Source of the DNA: Raoultibacter timonensis
GTDB lineage: Bacteria > Actinomycetota > Coriobacteriia > Coriobacteriales > Eggerthellaceae
Direction of reading: 5' to 3'
Assembly: GCF_900240215.1 (NCBI RefSeq)
Contig: NZ_LT964681.1
Span: 695,749 to 759,748, forward strand
DNA: 64,000 nt
Every line of letters starts with the position of its first letter. Position 1 is the first letter of the stretch. Below the pieces are notes generated by a model. That model saw nothing but the letters and a program-made list of their open reading frames with translations. It ran no database searches and was not told the DNA's origin. Made by a program: the position numbers and the translations under genes. Shown piece after piece: positions 16,557 through 25,485 of this stretch.

Positions 16557-17123
16557 CTAGCAATAATACACTGAGGGTTCCGTTCCCTCTTCGGGCAGCA
16601 ATACTTTGGCGTTCTTTCCAGCGATTGCCTTAGCGATGTCGGTCGTAGAATCGCTGATATCGCCGTACATGCGGGCCTCAGCTGGACAGCTGCATACACA
16701 AAGGGGTTCTTCCCCTCGTTCGATGCGAGGCCTGCACAAATCGCACTTTATCGCACGCTTAGCATTTTCATCGAGAACAGGAGCTCCGTAGGGACACGCC
16801 TGCACGCAGGTGCCGCATCCGATGCAAATCTCCGAATCAGATTCGACGATTCCGTCTTCATCGCGTTTGTGCATAGCGCCCGTCGGGCAATTTGCAACGC
16901 ACAACGGGTTCTCGCAATGATTGCACATATGCGGCCGAAACGTGATGCTGACATTTGGATACGTCCCGCTCACGAGGTAATTCTCATCGGAACCGATGGT
17001 TTCAAGGTATCCGAGATATGTACCGTCGGGACACTCGTGCAATATTTTGCATCCCACTACACATGTTTGGCAGCCAACACACCGGGTCGTATCGATGAGC
17101 ATACCGTATTGTTTTTCCGCCAT
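16557..17123 (-). CDS. DmsB-like Fe-S electron-transfer subunit
   Basis: The 188-residue protein has four ferredoxin-type Cys clusters: CVGCQTCVVGC, CNHCENPLCVANC, CIGCGTCVQACP and CDLCRPRIERGEEPLCVCSC. This is the DmsB/NrfC/PhsB pattern for four [4Fe-4S] centres. It has no own signal peptide and would be exported with the Tat-bearing catalytic subunit. It starts nine bases after that gene. No NrfD/DmsC membrane anchor is beside it, so the electron donor may be encoded elsewhere. Confidence 0.92.
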   Translation of the reverse strand: MAEKQYGMLIDTTRCVGCQTCVVGCKILHECPDGTYLGYLETIGSDENYLVSGTYPNVSITFRPHMCNHCENPLCVANCPTGAMHKRDEDGIVESDSEICIGCGTCVQACPYGAPVLDENAKRAIKCDLCRPRIERGEEPLCVCSCPAEARMYGDISDSTTDIAKAIAGKNAKVLLPEEGTEPSVYYC

Positions 17124-17132
17124 GATATCCCC

Positions 17133-19628
17133 CTATGCCTTCTCTACTTCAACCATGATGTCGTTGAAAGCGCTATTTGTTTGCGAGTAGTGTTCCTCAG
17201 CAGGACTCAGGGTAAGATGGCTTAAGAACTGATGATTTCCTTCGACAGTATGCTCAGGAGTCCATCCCGCCTGAGCCGCCGTCACCCCCGGCATGATGCC
17301 CTCAGTCACAAACGCCTTCATCTTGACTTCTCCCCGGTCATTAAAAATTCGAATAGTATCGCCGTGCTTGATCCCCCGAGGCTCGGCATCAATCGGATTG
17401 ATGTGGAACAAGGGTTCGGTCTGCACAACATCAAGCGACGGATTGTCGCAATGCTGCGTGTGGACATTCATACGGTCATGATAGGTAAGGTGCATCAACG
17501 GATACTTTGCGGCAAGCTCTGAATCAGACGCCTCAAGAGCCGGGGTGTGTTTTGGCACTTGCTCATCAAATTCAACCATGCTTTCGGTATAGAATTCGAA
17601 ACGGCCTGTAGGCGTTTGATACACCTGGTCCTCGAAGACGATGAGCGGCTCGTCGTAGATGCCCGTTGGCATGCCCCACATACCCACCTTTACCGCTTCG
17701 TCGAAGTCGAAACCTTCGAATGCTGAGCTTTCGGGGTTTGGCCAGCTGCGAACCCACTCTTCGGGCGTTTTCGGCCAATACTCCTCAAGGCCGACGCGCT
17801 CAGCTAGCATGGTCATCATCTCGCAATCGGACTTGCTTTCTCCCAGCGGATCGATAGCGGGTTTCACGAGAAACACCCACGGAGCTCTGTCGTAAAGATC
17901 CCAGTATTCCCAAAGCGAGGTTGCAGGTAGCACGTAGTCGGCATACTTCGCCGTCCACGTCCACCACGGATCCGCTACCACAATCGTCGAAATATTGGGA
18001 AACACCTCATCGATGATGCGATGGGCATCAGGACTTTGGTTGAGAAAGTTCGATACATTGAACCAGATGAAATCTATGGGAACCGGATCATGGTTCACGG
18101 CGCACTGGTAAATAAGCGAGCTTTTGACCATGTTGGCCTTTTGCCCCGTTTCAGCCCATTCATCGTAGTTGAATTCAGGTGCCGTTTCGCCCGGAACAGG
18201 CTTGTTGGCTTTTGTGCCGCCGGCATGGGATGCGCCTCCGCCACGCACACCTACATATCCCGCCACTGCAGCAAGCGTAGCCACGGTGCGAAACGATTGA
18301 TAGGAGTTGAACGTGCGCTGCATACCTTGGCCCATACGAATACCCGCAGGCTTTGCCTCGATATACTCTTGCGCAAAAGTCTCGATGACGCCGACGGGAA
18401 CGCCAGTGAGTTCCGAGGTTCTTTCGAGTGTATACTCGGCAGCCGCCTCCCTCAAATGGACAAAGGCCGGCTTGCACGCCACGCCATCAACCTCAAACGA
18501 TCCCTCGATAGGAGCTTCGACACCTTCGGTATCGGCGGGCATCGCCTTGCCCTGCACGACATCCCACACCATGTAAGCATCGCCTTCGCCACGCAGGTAC
18601 GTCCCATCGTCGTCGCGCACCAGCAACGAGCCACAGCTGTGCTTGCTCAAGAACTCCTTGTCATGCAGATCGTTTTGGATAATCCAGTTTATCATGCCCA
18701 ACGCCAATGCCGAATCACCACCCGGCTTAATGGGGATCCACTGATCGGCGATGGTAGCCGTAGAGCTGAAGCGCGGATCGATATAGACGATTTTTGCACC
18801 CCGCTCGCGGGCGCGAACGATATAGCGCAGCTCCGAAGTATGCGTATCGGCAAGATTGCGACCCCAGATGACAATCATATTGGAGTTTTCTTCGTAGTCG
18901 CGAGTATCGTGCGCGCCACGAATAACGCCATAGACCATCTTCATGCCCATCGATGCACCGTGATCGCCCATGATGCCTTCGATATCCCATGTCGTACCAC
19001 CGTAGCATGCCGCAAAGCGAGTAGCCGACTGCATGGCAAGCTTCGATTGGTTGCCGGTAAACGAATAAAACGAGCATGCCGTTGAGCCATACTTGCTCTT
19101 CGACTCTTCCATGCGTTCCGCAATCTCGTCTATAGCCTGATCCCAGCTGATACGCTCGAACTCGCCACTGCCACGCTCTCCGATTCGTTTCATGGGGTAC
19201 ATAACGCGTAGGTCTTCGTTTTGAATGCGCTCGATATACGACATGGCGCGCAAACAGGCATTTGCATAATCAGGTCGGCCCGGCATCTCGCCCGGCTCAA
19301 CAGCCACAAGCTTTCCATCGCGCACGTGCCCCTTCAGTAAGCATCGCGAAGTACAATTGTAGCTGCAGCATGCATACGAATACTCAGTGGCATCGGATGC
19401 AGCTTGGGCGCTCTCGCTCGGCTCTAATTCTTCATCGGCCTTCGGCGCACAACCGGCAACCGCACCACCAAGCGCAGAAACCACCGTAATCCAACCGACG
19501 CCTTTAATAAAGGTACGACGGGTCAGCTTGCCGTCTTCAACGAACTCAACCGGATTGCGATCCAGACTTTCAAAAGGCGAGACGCTCGCCGCATTAGATG
19601 AAAAAGCACTTCGTTCTCGTTTAAACAT
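17133..19628 (-). CDS. Tat-exported molybdopterin oxidoreductase (DMSO reductase family)
   Basis: The 831-residue catalytic subunit has a twin-arginine motif LTRRTFIKG (Arg37-Arg38) and then VAGC, so it may be a Tat lipoprotein. A [4Fe-4S] motif CSYNCTSRC...ACLR follows, then the molybdopterin domains and a C-terminal dinucleotide-binding domain beginning near HLTYHDRMNVHTQ. It should use bis-MGD to reduce a small external acceptor. The ATG at 19628 has GGGGG before it; the long N-terminal stretch before the RR motif is unusual. It is co-transcribed with the DmsB-like gene. The substrate is unknown. Confidence 0.9.
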   Translation of the reverse strand: MFKRERSAFSSNAASVSPFESLDRNPVEFVEDGKLTRRTFIKGVGWITVVSALGGAVAGCAPKADEELEPSESAQAASDATEYSYACCSYNCTSRCLLKGHVRDGKLVAVEPGEMPGRPDYANACLRAMSYIERIQNEDLRVMYPMKRIGERGSGEFERISWDQAIDEIAERMEESKSKYGSTACSFYSFTGNQSKLAMQSATRFAACYGGTTWDIEGIMGDHGASMGMKMVYGVIRGAHDTRDYEENSNMIVIWGRNLADTHTSELRYIVRARERGAKIVYIDPRFSSTATIADQWIPIKPGGDSALALGMINWIIQNDLHDKEFLSKHSCGSLLVRDDDGTYLRGEGDAYMVWDVVQGKAMPADTEGVEAPIEGSFEVDGVACKPAFVHLREAAAEYTLERTSELTGVPVGVIETFAQEYIEAKPAGIRMGQGMQRTFNSYQSFRTVATLAAVAGYVGVRGGGASHAGGTKANKPVPGETAPEFNYDEWAETGQKANMVKSSLIYQCAVNHDPVPIDFIWFNVSNFLNQSPDAHRIIDEVFPNISTIVVADPWWTWTAKYADYVLPATSLWEYWDLYDRAPWVFLVKPAIDPLGESKSDCEMMTMLAERVGLEEYWPKTPEEWVRSWPNPESSAFEGFDFDEAVKVGMWGMPTGIYDEPLIVFEDQVYQTPTGRFEFYTESMVEFDEQVPKHTPALEASDSELAAKYPLMHLTYHDRMNVHTQHCDNPSLDVVQTEPLFHINPIDAEPRGIKHGDTIRIFNDRGEVKMKAFVTEGIMPGVTAAQAGWTPEHTVEGNHQFLSHLTLSPAEEHYSQTNSAFNDIMVEVEKA

Positions 19629-19765
19629 ATAATTCCCCCTACAAAATCGATTGCGAAACCGCTGTGGCTCCGCCTTCCTAACTTCCACTCGCGCGATAAG
19701 CGCATCTTAGGGGTGAAGCTTCTTGTGGTTCCACACAGTTTTGGGTGAGCCACGCGAAGCTCTCG

Positions 19766-21004
19766 CTACATATCGCCATGCCGAGCGTGCGGCAAGAGCA
19801 GCGTCGCCAGTCCCAGCAGCACGGCTATCACACCCTGGAACATAAATATCGCAGTAACATCGCCTACGGCGGCAATAGCAAGCCCGAAGCCGCCGCTTGC
19901 ACACGCAATTCCAAGGTCAATGCTGTTTTGCTGCAGCGACAAAACCGAAGTACGCGCCTCGTCGGCAACCCTCGCCGCAACAATTGCTAGCACAGTTGTC
20001 ATGGAGCCGAAATACCCGAAGCCCATCAGGAGACCCGAAACGAACAGAACCACCCGTCCGTACGACATAAACCCCAAAGAAGCAATTCCCGCACCCATGC
20101 AGACAAACAAAATGGCAAGTATTCTTGTCCGAGACGTTCTATCGCTCAACCATCCCGCAAGAGGATTTGCCACAAGGCCTCCAACGCCTATGAGCGTGAA
20201 GTAGAGACCCGAATTGATATCTGGCTGCACGCTTCCGATATAGGGAGCCGCGAATCCGAAGAGAAGTCCATACCCTAAAGCCGCAATGAACGTTGCGCCC
20301 AAAACTTCTCCTATCAGGAGCGGCGATTGCATAATGGCTTTTTTCAGAATACGCGGTACGAGATTTCTATCGCTTTGTCGTTGCTCGTCCTTGCCCTGCA
20401 ACGCATTTTTCCCCTGTCTCCCGGCGTCGATTTCTGCATACAACCGCGAACGCTTTGAAGAAATGCTTAAAACCGCGCATCCAGCAAGCCCGGCACAAAG
20501 ACCCATGCAGATGAAACTTGATCGGTAGCCACTTGCCTCAACGAGCGCTAAAGCCAAAGTCGGACCGAACAAAAGCGATGCGGACGAAACCAGCCGATAG
20601 AGCCCGAGATAAAATCCCGTCTTATCCCCTGGGGCCAAAGCCGCTACCGCAGCCGTTGCACAGGGAAAATATGCCGCAAGACCAGCAGCCTGAATGCATC
20701 TCAGTGCAATAAACTGCCAAACCTGGCCGCAATAAGCCATGAGAAAACCCGACACGGCAAACGCGGATAGCCCCAAAACCATAACGAGTTGAGTGCCGCA
20801 TCTATCAGCCAAGGGGCCGGAAAAGAAACGCAAAACGATAGCAGCAGCCATGAACACCGACCCCTGCACACCAACATCAACCACAGTTCCACCGATCTCG
20901 ATCACATAAAGCGGCGAGAGAACCATGAAAGCATTGTTATATGCATACGCGATAAACCCTGCAAAAAACAGCGCGACTACCGATCGCAGTGCAGTATTCG
21001 GCAT
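19766..21004 (-). CDS. MFS transporter, 12-TMS
   Basis: The 412-residue protein has 12 predicted spans with a motif-A-like GPLADRCGTQ in the first half and AGWLSDRTSRTR in the second, and a basic central loop (about 195-225). The ATG at 21004 follows GGGGAAGG closely; the frame remains open further upstream. It lies 137 bp upstream of the Tat molybdoenzyme on the same strand, so it may carry the reductase's substrate or product. The direction of transport is not shown by sequence. Confidence 0.8.
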   Translation of the reverse strand: MPNTALRSVVALFFAGFIAYAYNNAFMVLSPLYVIEIGGTVVDVGVQGSVFMAAAIVLRFFSGPLADRCGTQLVMVLGLSAFAVSGFLMAYCGQVWQFIALRCIQAAGLAAYFPCATAAVAALAPGDKTGFYLGLYRLVSSASLLFGPTLALALVEASGYRSSFICMGLCAGLAGCAVLSISSKRSRLYAEIDAGRQGKNALQGKDEQRQSDRNLVPRILKKAIMQSPLLIGEVLGATFIAALGYGLLFGFAAPYIGSVQPDINSGLYFTLIGVGGLVANPLAGWLSDRTSRTRILAILFVCMGAGIASLGFMSYGRVVLFVSGLLMGFGYFGSMTTVLAIVAARVADEARTSVLSLQQNSIDLGIACASGGFGLAIAAVGDVTAIFMFQGVIAVLLGLATLLLPHARHGDM

Positions 21005-21146
21005 TCCCTTCCCCGTCCTGCCTAGCAAGCGCCATCCCCCCTGGCACTTTTGCTTCAGTATAGGATTACCGCGCGCCACGTTCCGCACAAGATTGTGTGA
21101 AGCAGGCACATATGAACCGAGAGCCCGTAAGGAAGATAGTTCCCTA

Positions 21147-21494
21147 TCAGTAATCTCCCTCTTCCGCAATGCCTTCGCCGCACATGTCGGCGATATCGTC
21201 GAAGCGGATGCGGGTGCGCACCACGGTGATCGTGCGAAACGCATAGTCGATATCGCTCACCATGCCGTGCGTCGTTATGTACGCATCCGTATCGTAATGG
21301 GTGATGCGGACCATCGTTCGGCGCTTCGCTTGAGCGAGCTTCTTCGAAAGCACGAGCGCTTCTTCTTCGGTCAGCTCGTGCTTCGGCTGCACGATGCGCT
21401 CCCGTTCGCGAATGAGATCGTAGTATCCCCTGAGTGCGGCAAAGGGCATGAACTGCTGCGCCCTGCCGGCGCGCGGCGCGCGATCACTAGGCAT
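21147..21494 (-). CDS. YolD-like protein
   Basis: The 115-residue protein has the YolD-like domain (GRAQQFMPFAAL and DRIRFDDI-like end), found almost always beside Y-family polymerases. Its ATG overlaps the stop of the polymerase gene by eight bases, so the two are translated from one SOS-controlled message. YolD-like proteins are thought to act in the same role as UmuD in Gram-positives. Confidence 0.85.
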   Translation of the reverse strand: MPSDRAPRAGRAQQFMPFAALRGYYDLIRERERIVQPKHELTEEEALVLSKKLAQAKRRTMVRITHYDTDAYITTHGMVSDIDYAFRTITVVRTRIRFDDIADMCGEGIAEEGDY

Positions 21495-22824
21495 GATGCC
21501 CCCCGACCTGCTCGTTGCGCTCCCGAGCCGTTGCCTTCTCTGCGAGGCTCATGCCGCGCAGAAGCGCATTCTTCCCAAACTTTCCCTTCACGGCAAGCAC
21601 CGCCTCCTGCAAGCTCTTCTCCTCGGCTTCCGCCTGTTCGTCGGTGAACAGATCGACCGTCGCGAACTCCTCAGGAACAACGCCCCCGAAGCTCACGTTG
21701 ATGCGACGGATCGGCTTGTCGCGGCGCGTCGTTTCCTCGAAGAGATCGAGGAAACGCGGCATGATCTTCGAGTAGAGGTTCGTGCGCCCGAATTGCTTGC
21801 GGGTTCCGCCGGTATGGGGAACGCTGCGTCTGCCGCGCAGCGGACGCTTTCCGTGGCCTCCATCGAAAAACTCCCCATCGCTGCGATTCTCCCGATCTTC
21901 CCGCTCTCTCGCATAACCCACGTAGAGCGATATCGTTTCCGCCACCAGGTTCTTCTCAACGAGATCGAGCACAAGAGCATCGACCATTTCCTTCAGCACC
22001 ACGAGCGCATCGTCGTAGCTGTAATCGCACGACAGCACCTGTCCGCTCATCATGGAATGGGCGCTCGGCTCGTATTCGTGGATTTCGGCAATGGTACACG
22101 GCTCGATGCCATGCGCATGGTCGATGAGGTATTCGGCGTTCACTCCGAACTCCCGATACAGCGCATCTTCTTCCATGCGGCACACGCCGCGAAGATCGTA
22201 AACGCCGAACTTCGCAAGGCGCTTGGCGATGCCGGGCCCGATGTTCCAGATATCGGTTATCGGGGTGTGCGTTTGTATCGTGCGCTCGAATTCCGCTTGA
22301 TCGAGGTACCCGATGTTGTCCTCGACGTGCTTTGCGGTGATGTCGAGTGCAACCTTTGCGAGAAAGAGATTCGTGCCCACACCCGCCGTAGCGCAGATAC
22401 CCGTTTCGGCAAGCACTGCATCCATGAGCATGGCGGCGAACTCTTTGGCGGTCATATGGTAGAGCGAAAGGTACGGCGTTGCGTCGATGAAGCACTCGTC
22501 GATCGAATAGGCATGGATGTCGTCGGGCGATACGTAGCGCAGGTAGATCGAGTAGATGTCGGCGGAAACCTTCATGTAGTGGGTCATCTGGGGTTTCGCC
22601 ATGATGTACTTGACGTGCGAGGGAATCTCGAACACGCGGCAGCGGTTCGAGATGCCAAGGTCTTTCATGGCCGGCGTAATGGCGAGGCAGATTGTTTTTT
22701 CGGTGCGGCCGGGATCGGCGACGACGAGGTTCGTCGTGAACGGATCGAGCCCGCGCTCGACGCATTCGACGCTTGCATAGAAGCACTTGAGATCGATGCA
22801 GATGTAGCTGCGATCTTCGGACAC
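21487..22824 (-). CDS. Y-family DNA polymerase (UmuC/ImpB type)
   Basis: The 445-residue protein starts with YICIDLKCFYASVE, the first metal motif of Y-family polymerases, and has YSIDECFID (about 90-100) with the second acidic pair. An HhH segment (DIWNIGPGIAKRL) and the little-finger domain follow. The GTG at 22824 is preferred: AAGGAG lies eight bases before it and the family N-terminus begins right after, whereas the open frame runs about 70 codons upstream. A LexA-type box lies 38 bp before the start. Confidence 0.9.
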   Translation of the reverse strand: MSEDRSYICIDLKCFYASVECVERGLDPFTTNLVVADPGRTEKTICLAITPAMKDLGISNRCRVFEIPSHVKYIMAKPQMTHYMKVSADIYSIYLRYVSPDDIHAYSIDECFIDATPYLSLYHMTAKEFAAMLMDAVLAETGICATAGVGTNLFLAKVALDITAKHVEDNIGYLDQAEFERTIQTHTPITDIWNIGPGIAKRLAKFGVYDLRGVCRMEEDALYREFGVNAEYLIDHAHGIEPCTIAEIHEYEPSAHSMMSGQVLSCDYSYDDALVVLKEMVDALVLDLVEKNLVAETISLYVGYAREREDRENRSDGEFFDGGHGKRPLRGRRSVPHTGGTRKQFGRTNLYSKIMPRFLDLFEETTRRDKPIRRINVSFGGVVPEEFATVDLFTDEQAEAEEKSLQEAVLAVKGKFGKNALLRGMSLAEKATARERNEQVGGHHA

Positions 22825-22861
22825 GCCTTCGCTCCTTTCGTATACGGCCGCATCGGATACT

Positions 22862-22875
22862 AAAACATTTGTTCG
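22862..22875 (-). promoter_or_regulatory. LexA/DinR box
   Basis: Minus strand CGAACAAATGTTTT matches the Gram-positive/actinobacterial SOS box CGAACRNRYGTTYC in 13 of 14 positions. It lies in the promoter region of the Y-family polymerase gene. Confidence 0.8.
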
Positions 22876-23116
22876 TTCATAATACCGCAGAATGCGTTTT
22901 CGGGTCGTCGTCATCCGCGCTTTGGACAATCTTCGCGAAAACCGAGCCGCTGTGCACAGCAGGGTGCTTTCGGAAAACCCCAATCCGTGGTTTCGCGGCG
23001 CGCTTTTCGGTCCCACCGTCTGGGTGCAGATCCGCACGATGACTTATACTATGATCCGCACACTGAGCGGAAACCGCGACGTTCGATACCGCCTTGCCAG
23101 CGTTGAACGGCTTAAT

Positions 23117-23139
23117 GGACCGTTCGGGCCGAACGGTCC
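23117..23139. promoter_or_regulatory. 23-bp perfect palindrome before the MATE gene
   Basis: GGACCGTTCGG-G-CCGAACGGTCC lies 35 bp before the MATE start and about 60-70 bp after TATACT/TATGAT hexamers (23045-23055). Perfect symmetry around one base suggests a TetR- or MarR-type operator; as RNA it would also form a stable leader hairpin. Confidence 0.65.
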
Positions 23140-23174
23140 AAACGAAACGTCTATGCCGCACTGAGAGGTTTTCC

Positions 23175-24581
23175 TTGAACAAGCTCGAAAGCTTAGCACT
23201 CGGTCGAAGCGTCCCGCACACTTTGGTCAGATTCGCCCTGCCCGTCATTGCAGGGCTGCTTCTCATGCGCATAAACACCGCCGTGGATCACGTTTTGGTC
23301 GGACAGGCAATCAGCACCGTCGGCGTCGCCGCCATCACCATCTGCGATCCGTTTGTTTTGCTCATCACCGCTTTGGCGGTTCTGGTTGGGGATGGCGGAT
23401 CGTTCGTCATAGCCTTGAGCATGGGCGCCCACGACACCCGCAAAGCCGCTCGGGCAGCCGGTACGGGAATCGCCGCAGCAGCTGTCCTCTCGCTTGCCTT
23501 CGCGCTGACGGCAACCTTGTTTGCCGACCCCCTTCTACGCTTCGCGGGCGCGAGCGAAACGCTGCTTCCCCACGCGCGACCGTTTCTTCAGATCATAGCT
23601 TGGAGCAGCCTGTTCACCGCGTTCAGCTCAGGCATCTCATCTTTCGTGAGAACCGCCGGGTATCCGAATCGCGTGTTCGCCATCCAGACCATCAGCATCC
23701 TGTGCAACATAGCGCTCGGCTATCTGCTCGTTATCGTCATGGACACAGGGACTGCCGGCGCCGCATGCGCTACCGCCATAGGCCAAGCAGCCGCCATGAT
23801 CGCGACCATAGCGTTTCTCCTGAAGCGGGATATGCCCTTCAAGCTTCGCGCGCGCGATCTGGTCCCCGATTTTCGCATGCTCTTCAAAACGGCGGCGCTC
23901 GGCTTCCCTTCGAGCGCGCTGAGGATAACCGATGCGTTCTGCATTTTCGCGACGAACTTCCTCGTGACAGCCTTCGCGATTTCAGCCCTTCCGCACGGCA
24001 CGACAACCGGGGGAGCGCTTGCCGCATCGGGCATCGAAAACGCCGTAACCGCCTTTCTTCTCGTACCCGGCATCGGAATCGCCACCGCAGCGCGACCGTT
24101 CATCGGGTACTGCAGCGGAGCCGGCCTTCCGCGGCGCACGTATCAATTTGCACGGTGGACGTTCATATGCGGATTCGCAGCGCTTCTCCCCCTCTGGGCC
24201 GCGGTTGAACTTGCACCGGAACTCTTCGTCGGCATGTTCGGGATCGATGCAGCAGACGTCCCGTTTGCCTGCTGGGTTCTTCGAACCTCGGCGCTTACCG
24301 TTCCTATATCGATGGTGCGCATCGTGGGAACGAGCTATTTTCAAGCTTCGGGGCAAGCGGGGATAGCAAACGCGCTCATCGTGCTACAGCAAGGGTCCTA
24401 CATTCTCGTGAAGCTCTTCGTATTCCCGTTCCTGTTGCCGGTATTCACCCAATTCGACCATCTGCAATCGCTGTTTCTCGGTTCGATCGGCGGCGGCCTT
24501 GCCGCGGTGGCGATCACCGCAGCCTTTCTCTTCCACGAGCGTTTCGTGATACGAGGAAAGATTGCCGAAAGCGAGGCGTAG
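23175..24581 (+). CDS. MATE family efflux transporter
   Basis: The 468-residue protein has 12 predicted spans and the two-fold repeat of MATE exporters, with PVIAGLLLMRINTAVDHVLVG in the first helix pair and a matching PISMVRIVGTSYFQA in the second half. The start is a TTG at 23175, seven bases after GAGAGG; a longer frame upstream contains the palindrome and is unlikely to be coding. MATE proteins export cationic compounds by sodium or proton antiport. The strong palindrome before it suggests ligand-controlled repression. Confidence 0.87.
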   Translation: MNKLESLALGRSVPHTLVRFALPVIAGLLLMRINTAVDHVLVGQAISTVGVAAITICDPFVLLITALAVLVGDGGSFVIALSMGAHDTRKAARAAGTGIAAAAVLSLAFALTATLFADPLLRFAGASETLLPHARPFLQIIAWSSLFTAFSSGISSFVRTAGYPNRVFAIQTISILCNIALGYLLVIVMDTGTAGAACATAIGQAAAMIATIAFLLKRDMPFKLRARDLVPDFRMLFKTAALGFPSSALRITDAFCIFATNFLVTAFAISALPHGTTTGGALAASGIENAVTAFLLVPGIGIATAARPFIGYCSGAGLPRRTYQFARWTFICGFAALLPLWAAVELAPELFVGMFGIDAADVPFACWVLRTSALTVPISMVRIVGTSYFQASGQAGIANALIVLQQGSYILVKLFVFPFLLPVFTQFDHLQSLFLGSIGGGLAAVAITAAFLFHERFVIRGKIAESEA

Positions 24582-24616
24582 CGCGCGAGCACGAGGGCAA
24601 GGGCGAAGGCGAAGGA

Positions 24617-25336
24617 CTAAGCCAGAGCATCATCGCTTGTTTGGGATGCTTGCCCTTCGCTGCGCCTGCTTCCTTTGGTCCATTGAAGGAGAATGACGAG
24701 CAGTAATCCCACCCCGTAAGTGATGCAGAGATCTTTGATGTCGAACGAGACGATACCTGCAAACGAGATGAAGTCGAGAACATAGCCGCGAAAGACGCTA
24801 TCGAGAACCGACGAGACGGCACCCGCCGCAATGAGCGCAACCGCCCACCTGAACCCGTTGTTCGAGAAGTCGAAGCCTTCCCTTTTCAGATACCTTACTC
24901 CCAATGCAGCGGCCGCACCGCACAGAAGCACTTTGGAGAGAGCGTGAAAGGCCCGCGAATCAATCGTGATATCGAGAAGCGACAGCAGCACGTTGTTGCT
25001 ATGGTTGGGAACGAACCTGATGCTGAGAAAATCCCCCACAAGCTGGATGCCCGATCCCCCGAAGACAAAAACTGACACGAGGATTTTCGCGATTACGTCG
25101 GACGCGACAAGCGCGGCGGCAACGATAACGAGCGTTCGGGTGGATGCAGCTCGCCTCCGGGCGAAAACGAGAACGAGAAAACCCGTCGCCCATAAGAACA
25201 CCGCACCCACGGCAAGCCCCAGAAAAGAGCGCGGCGTGCACAGCGACTCGTCGGGTAGTATCGCCGCGAGGCAATAGGCCGCCCAAGCCGCAGCGAACAC
25301 GAGCGAGTATCCTATGTCTTGACGTCTTGAACCCAA
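24617..25336 (-). CDS. Atypical signal peptidase II (LspA)-like membrane protein
   Basis: The 239-residue protein has two extra N-terminal helices followed by an LspA-like unit: SDVIAKILV (79-87), GDFLSIRFVPNHSNN (101-115), a segment with Asp169 (SSVLDSVFRGYVLDFI) and FDIKD (Asp192). These acids match the catalytic Asp pair of LspA. However, the usual Asn-x-x-Asp-Arg is changed to Ser-V-L-Asp-Ser. It may be a diverged lipoprotein peptidase or a paralogue with another task. The TTG start at 25336 has only a weak ribosome site, so the exact N-terminus is uncertain. Confidence 0.65.
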   Translation of the reverse strand: MGSRRQDIGYSLVFAAAWAAYCLAAILPDESLCTPRSFLGLAVGAVFLWATGFLVLVFARRRAASTRTLVIVAAALVASDVIAKILVSVFVFGGSGIQLVGDFLSIRFVPNHSNNVLLSLLDITIDSRAFHALSKVLLCGAAAALGVRYLKREGFDFSNNGFRWAVALIAAGAVSSVLDSVFRGYVLDFISFAGIVSFDIKDLCITYGVGLLLVILLQWTKGSRRSEGQASQTSDDALA

Positions 25337-25405
25337 CTTCGCACCCGTCGTCGGCTGACTTCGATTAAGCCCAGAAGTGTACCATACGGGTTCGCCCGAT
25401 ATGAA

Positions 25406-25438
25406 ACGGAGTGCAGCGAACCGTTCGCTGCACTCCGT
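25406..25438 (-). terminator. Terminator after the surface-protein gene
   Basis: A 15-bp perfect stem (ACGGAGTGCAGCGAA / TTCGCTGCACTCCGT) with a three-base loop lies 47 bp after the stop of the beta-helix gene. On the minus strand it ends in GTTTC. Confidence 0.7.
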
Positions 25439-25485
25439 CTTTCCGGTTTCGGTTCGCTAAAACCTTTTCCCAAACAGAATCTCGC

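Noticed and set aside
22825-23037. N-terminal extension of the Y-family polymerase
   Set aside because: It runs through the LexA box and promoter; the GTG at 22824 has a good ribosome site and the family N-terminus begins there.
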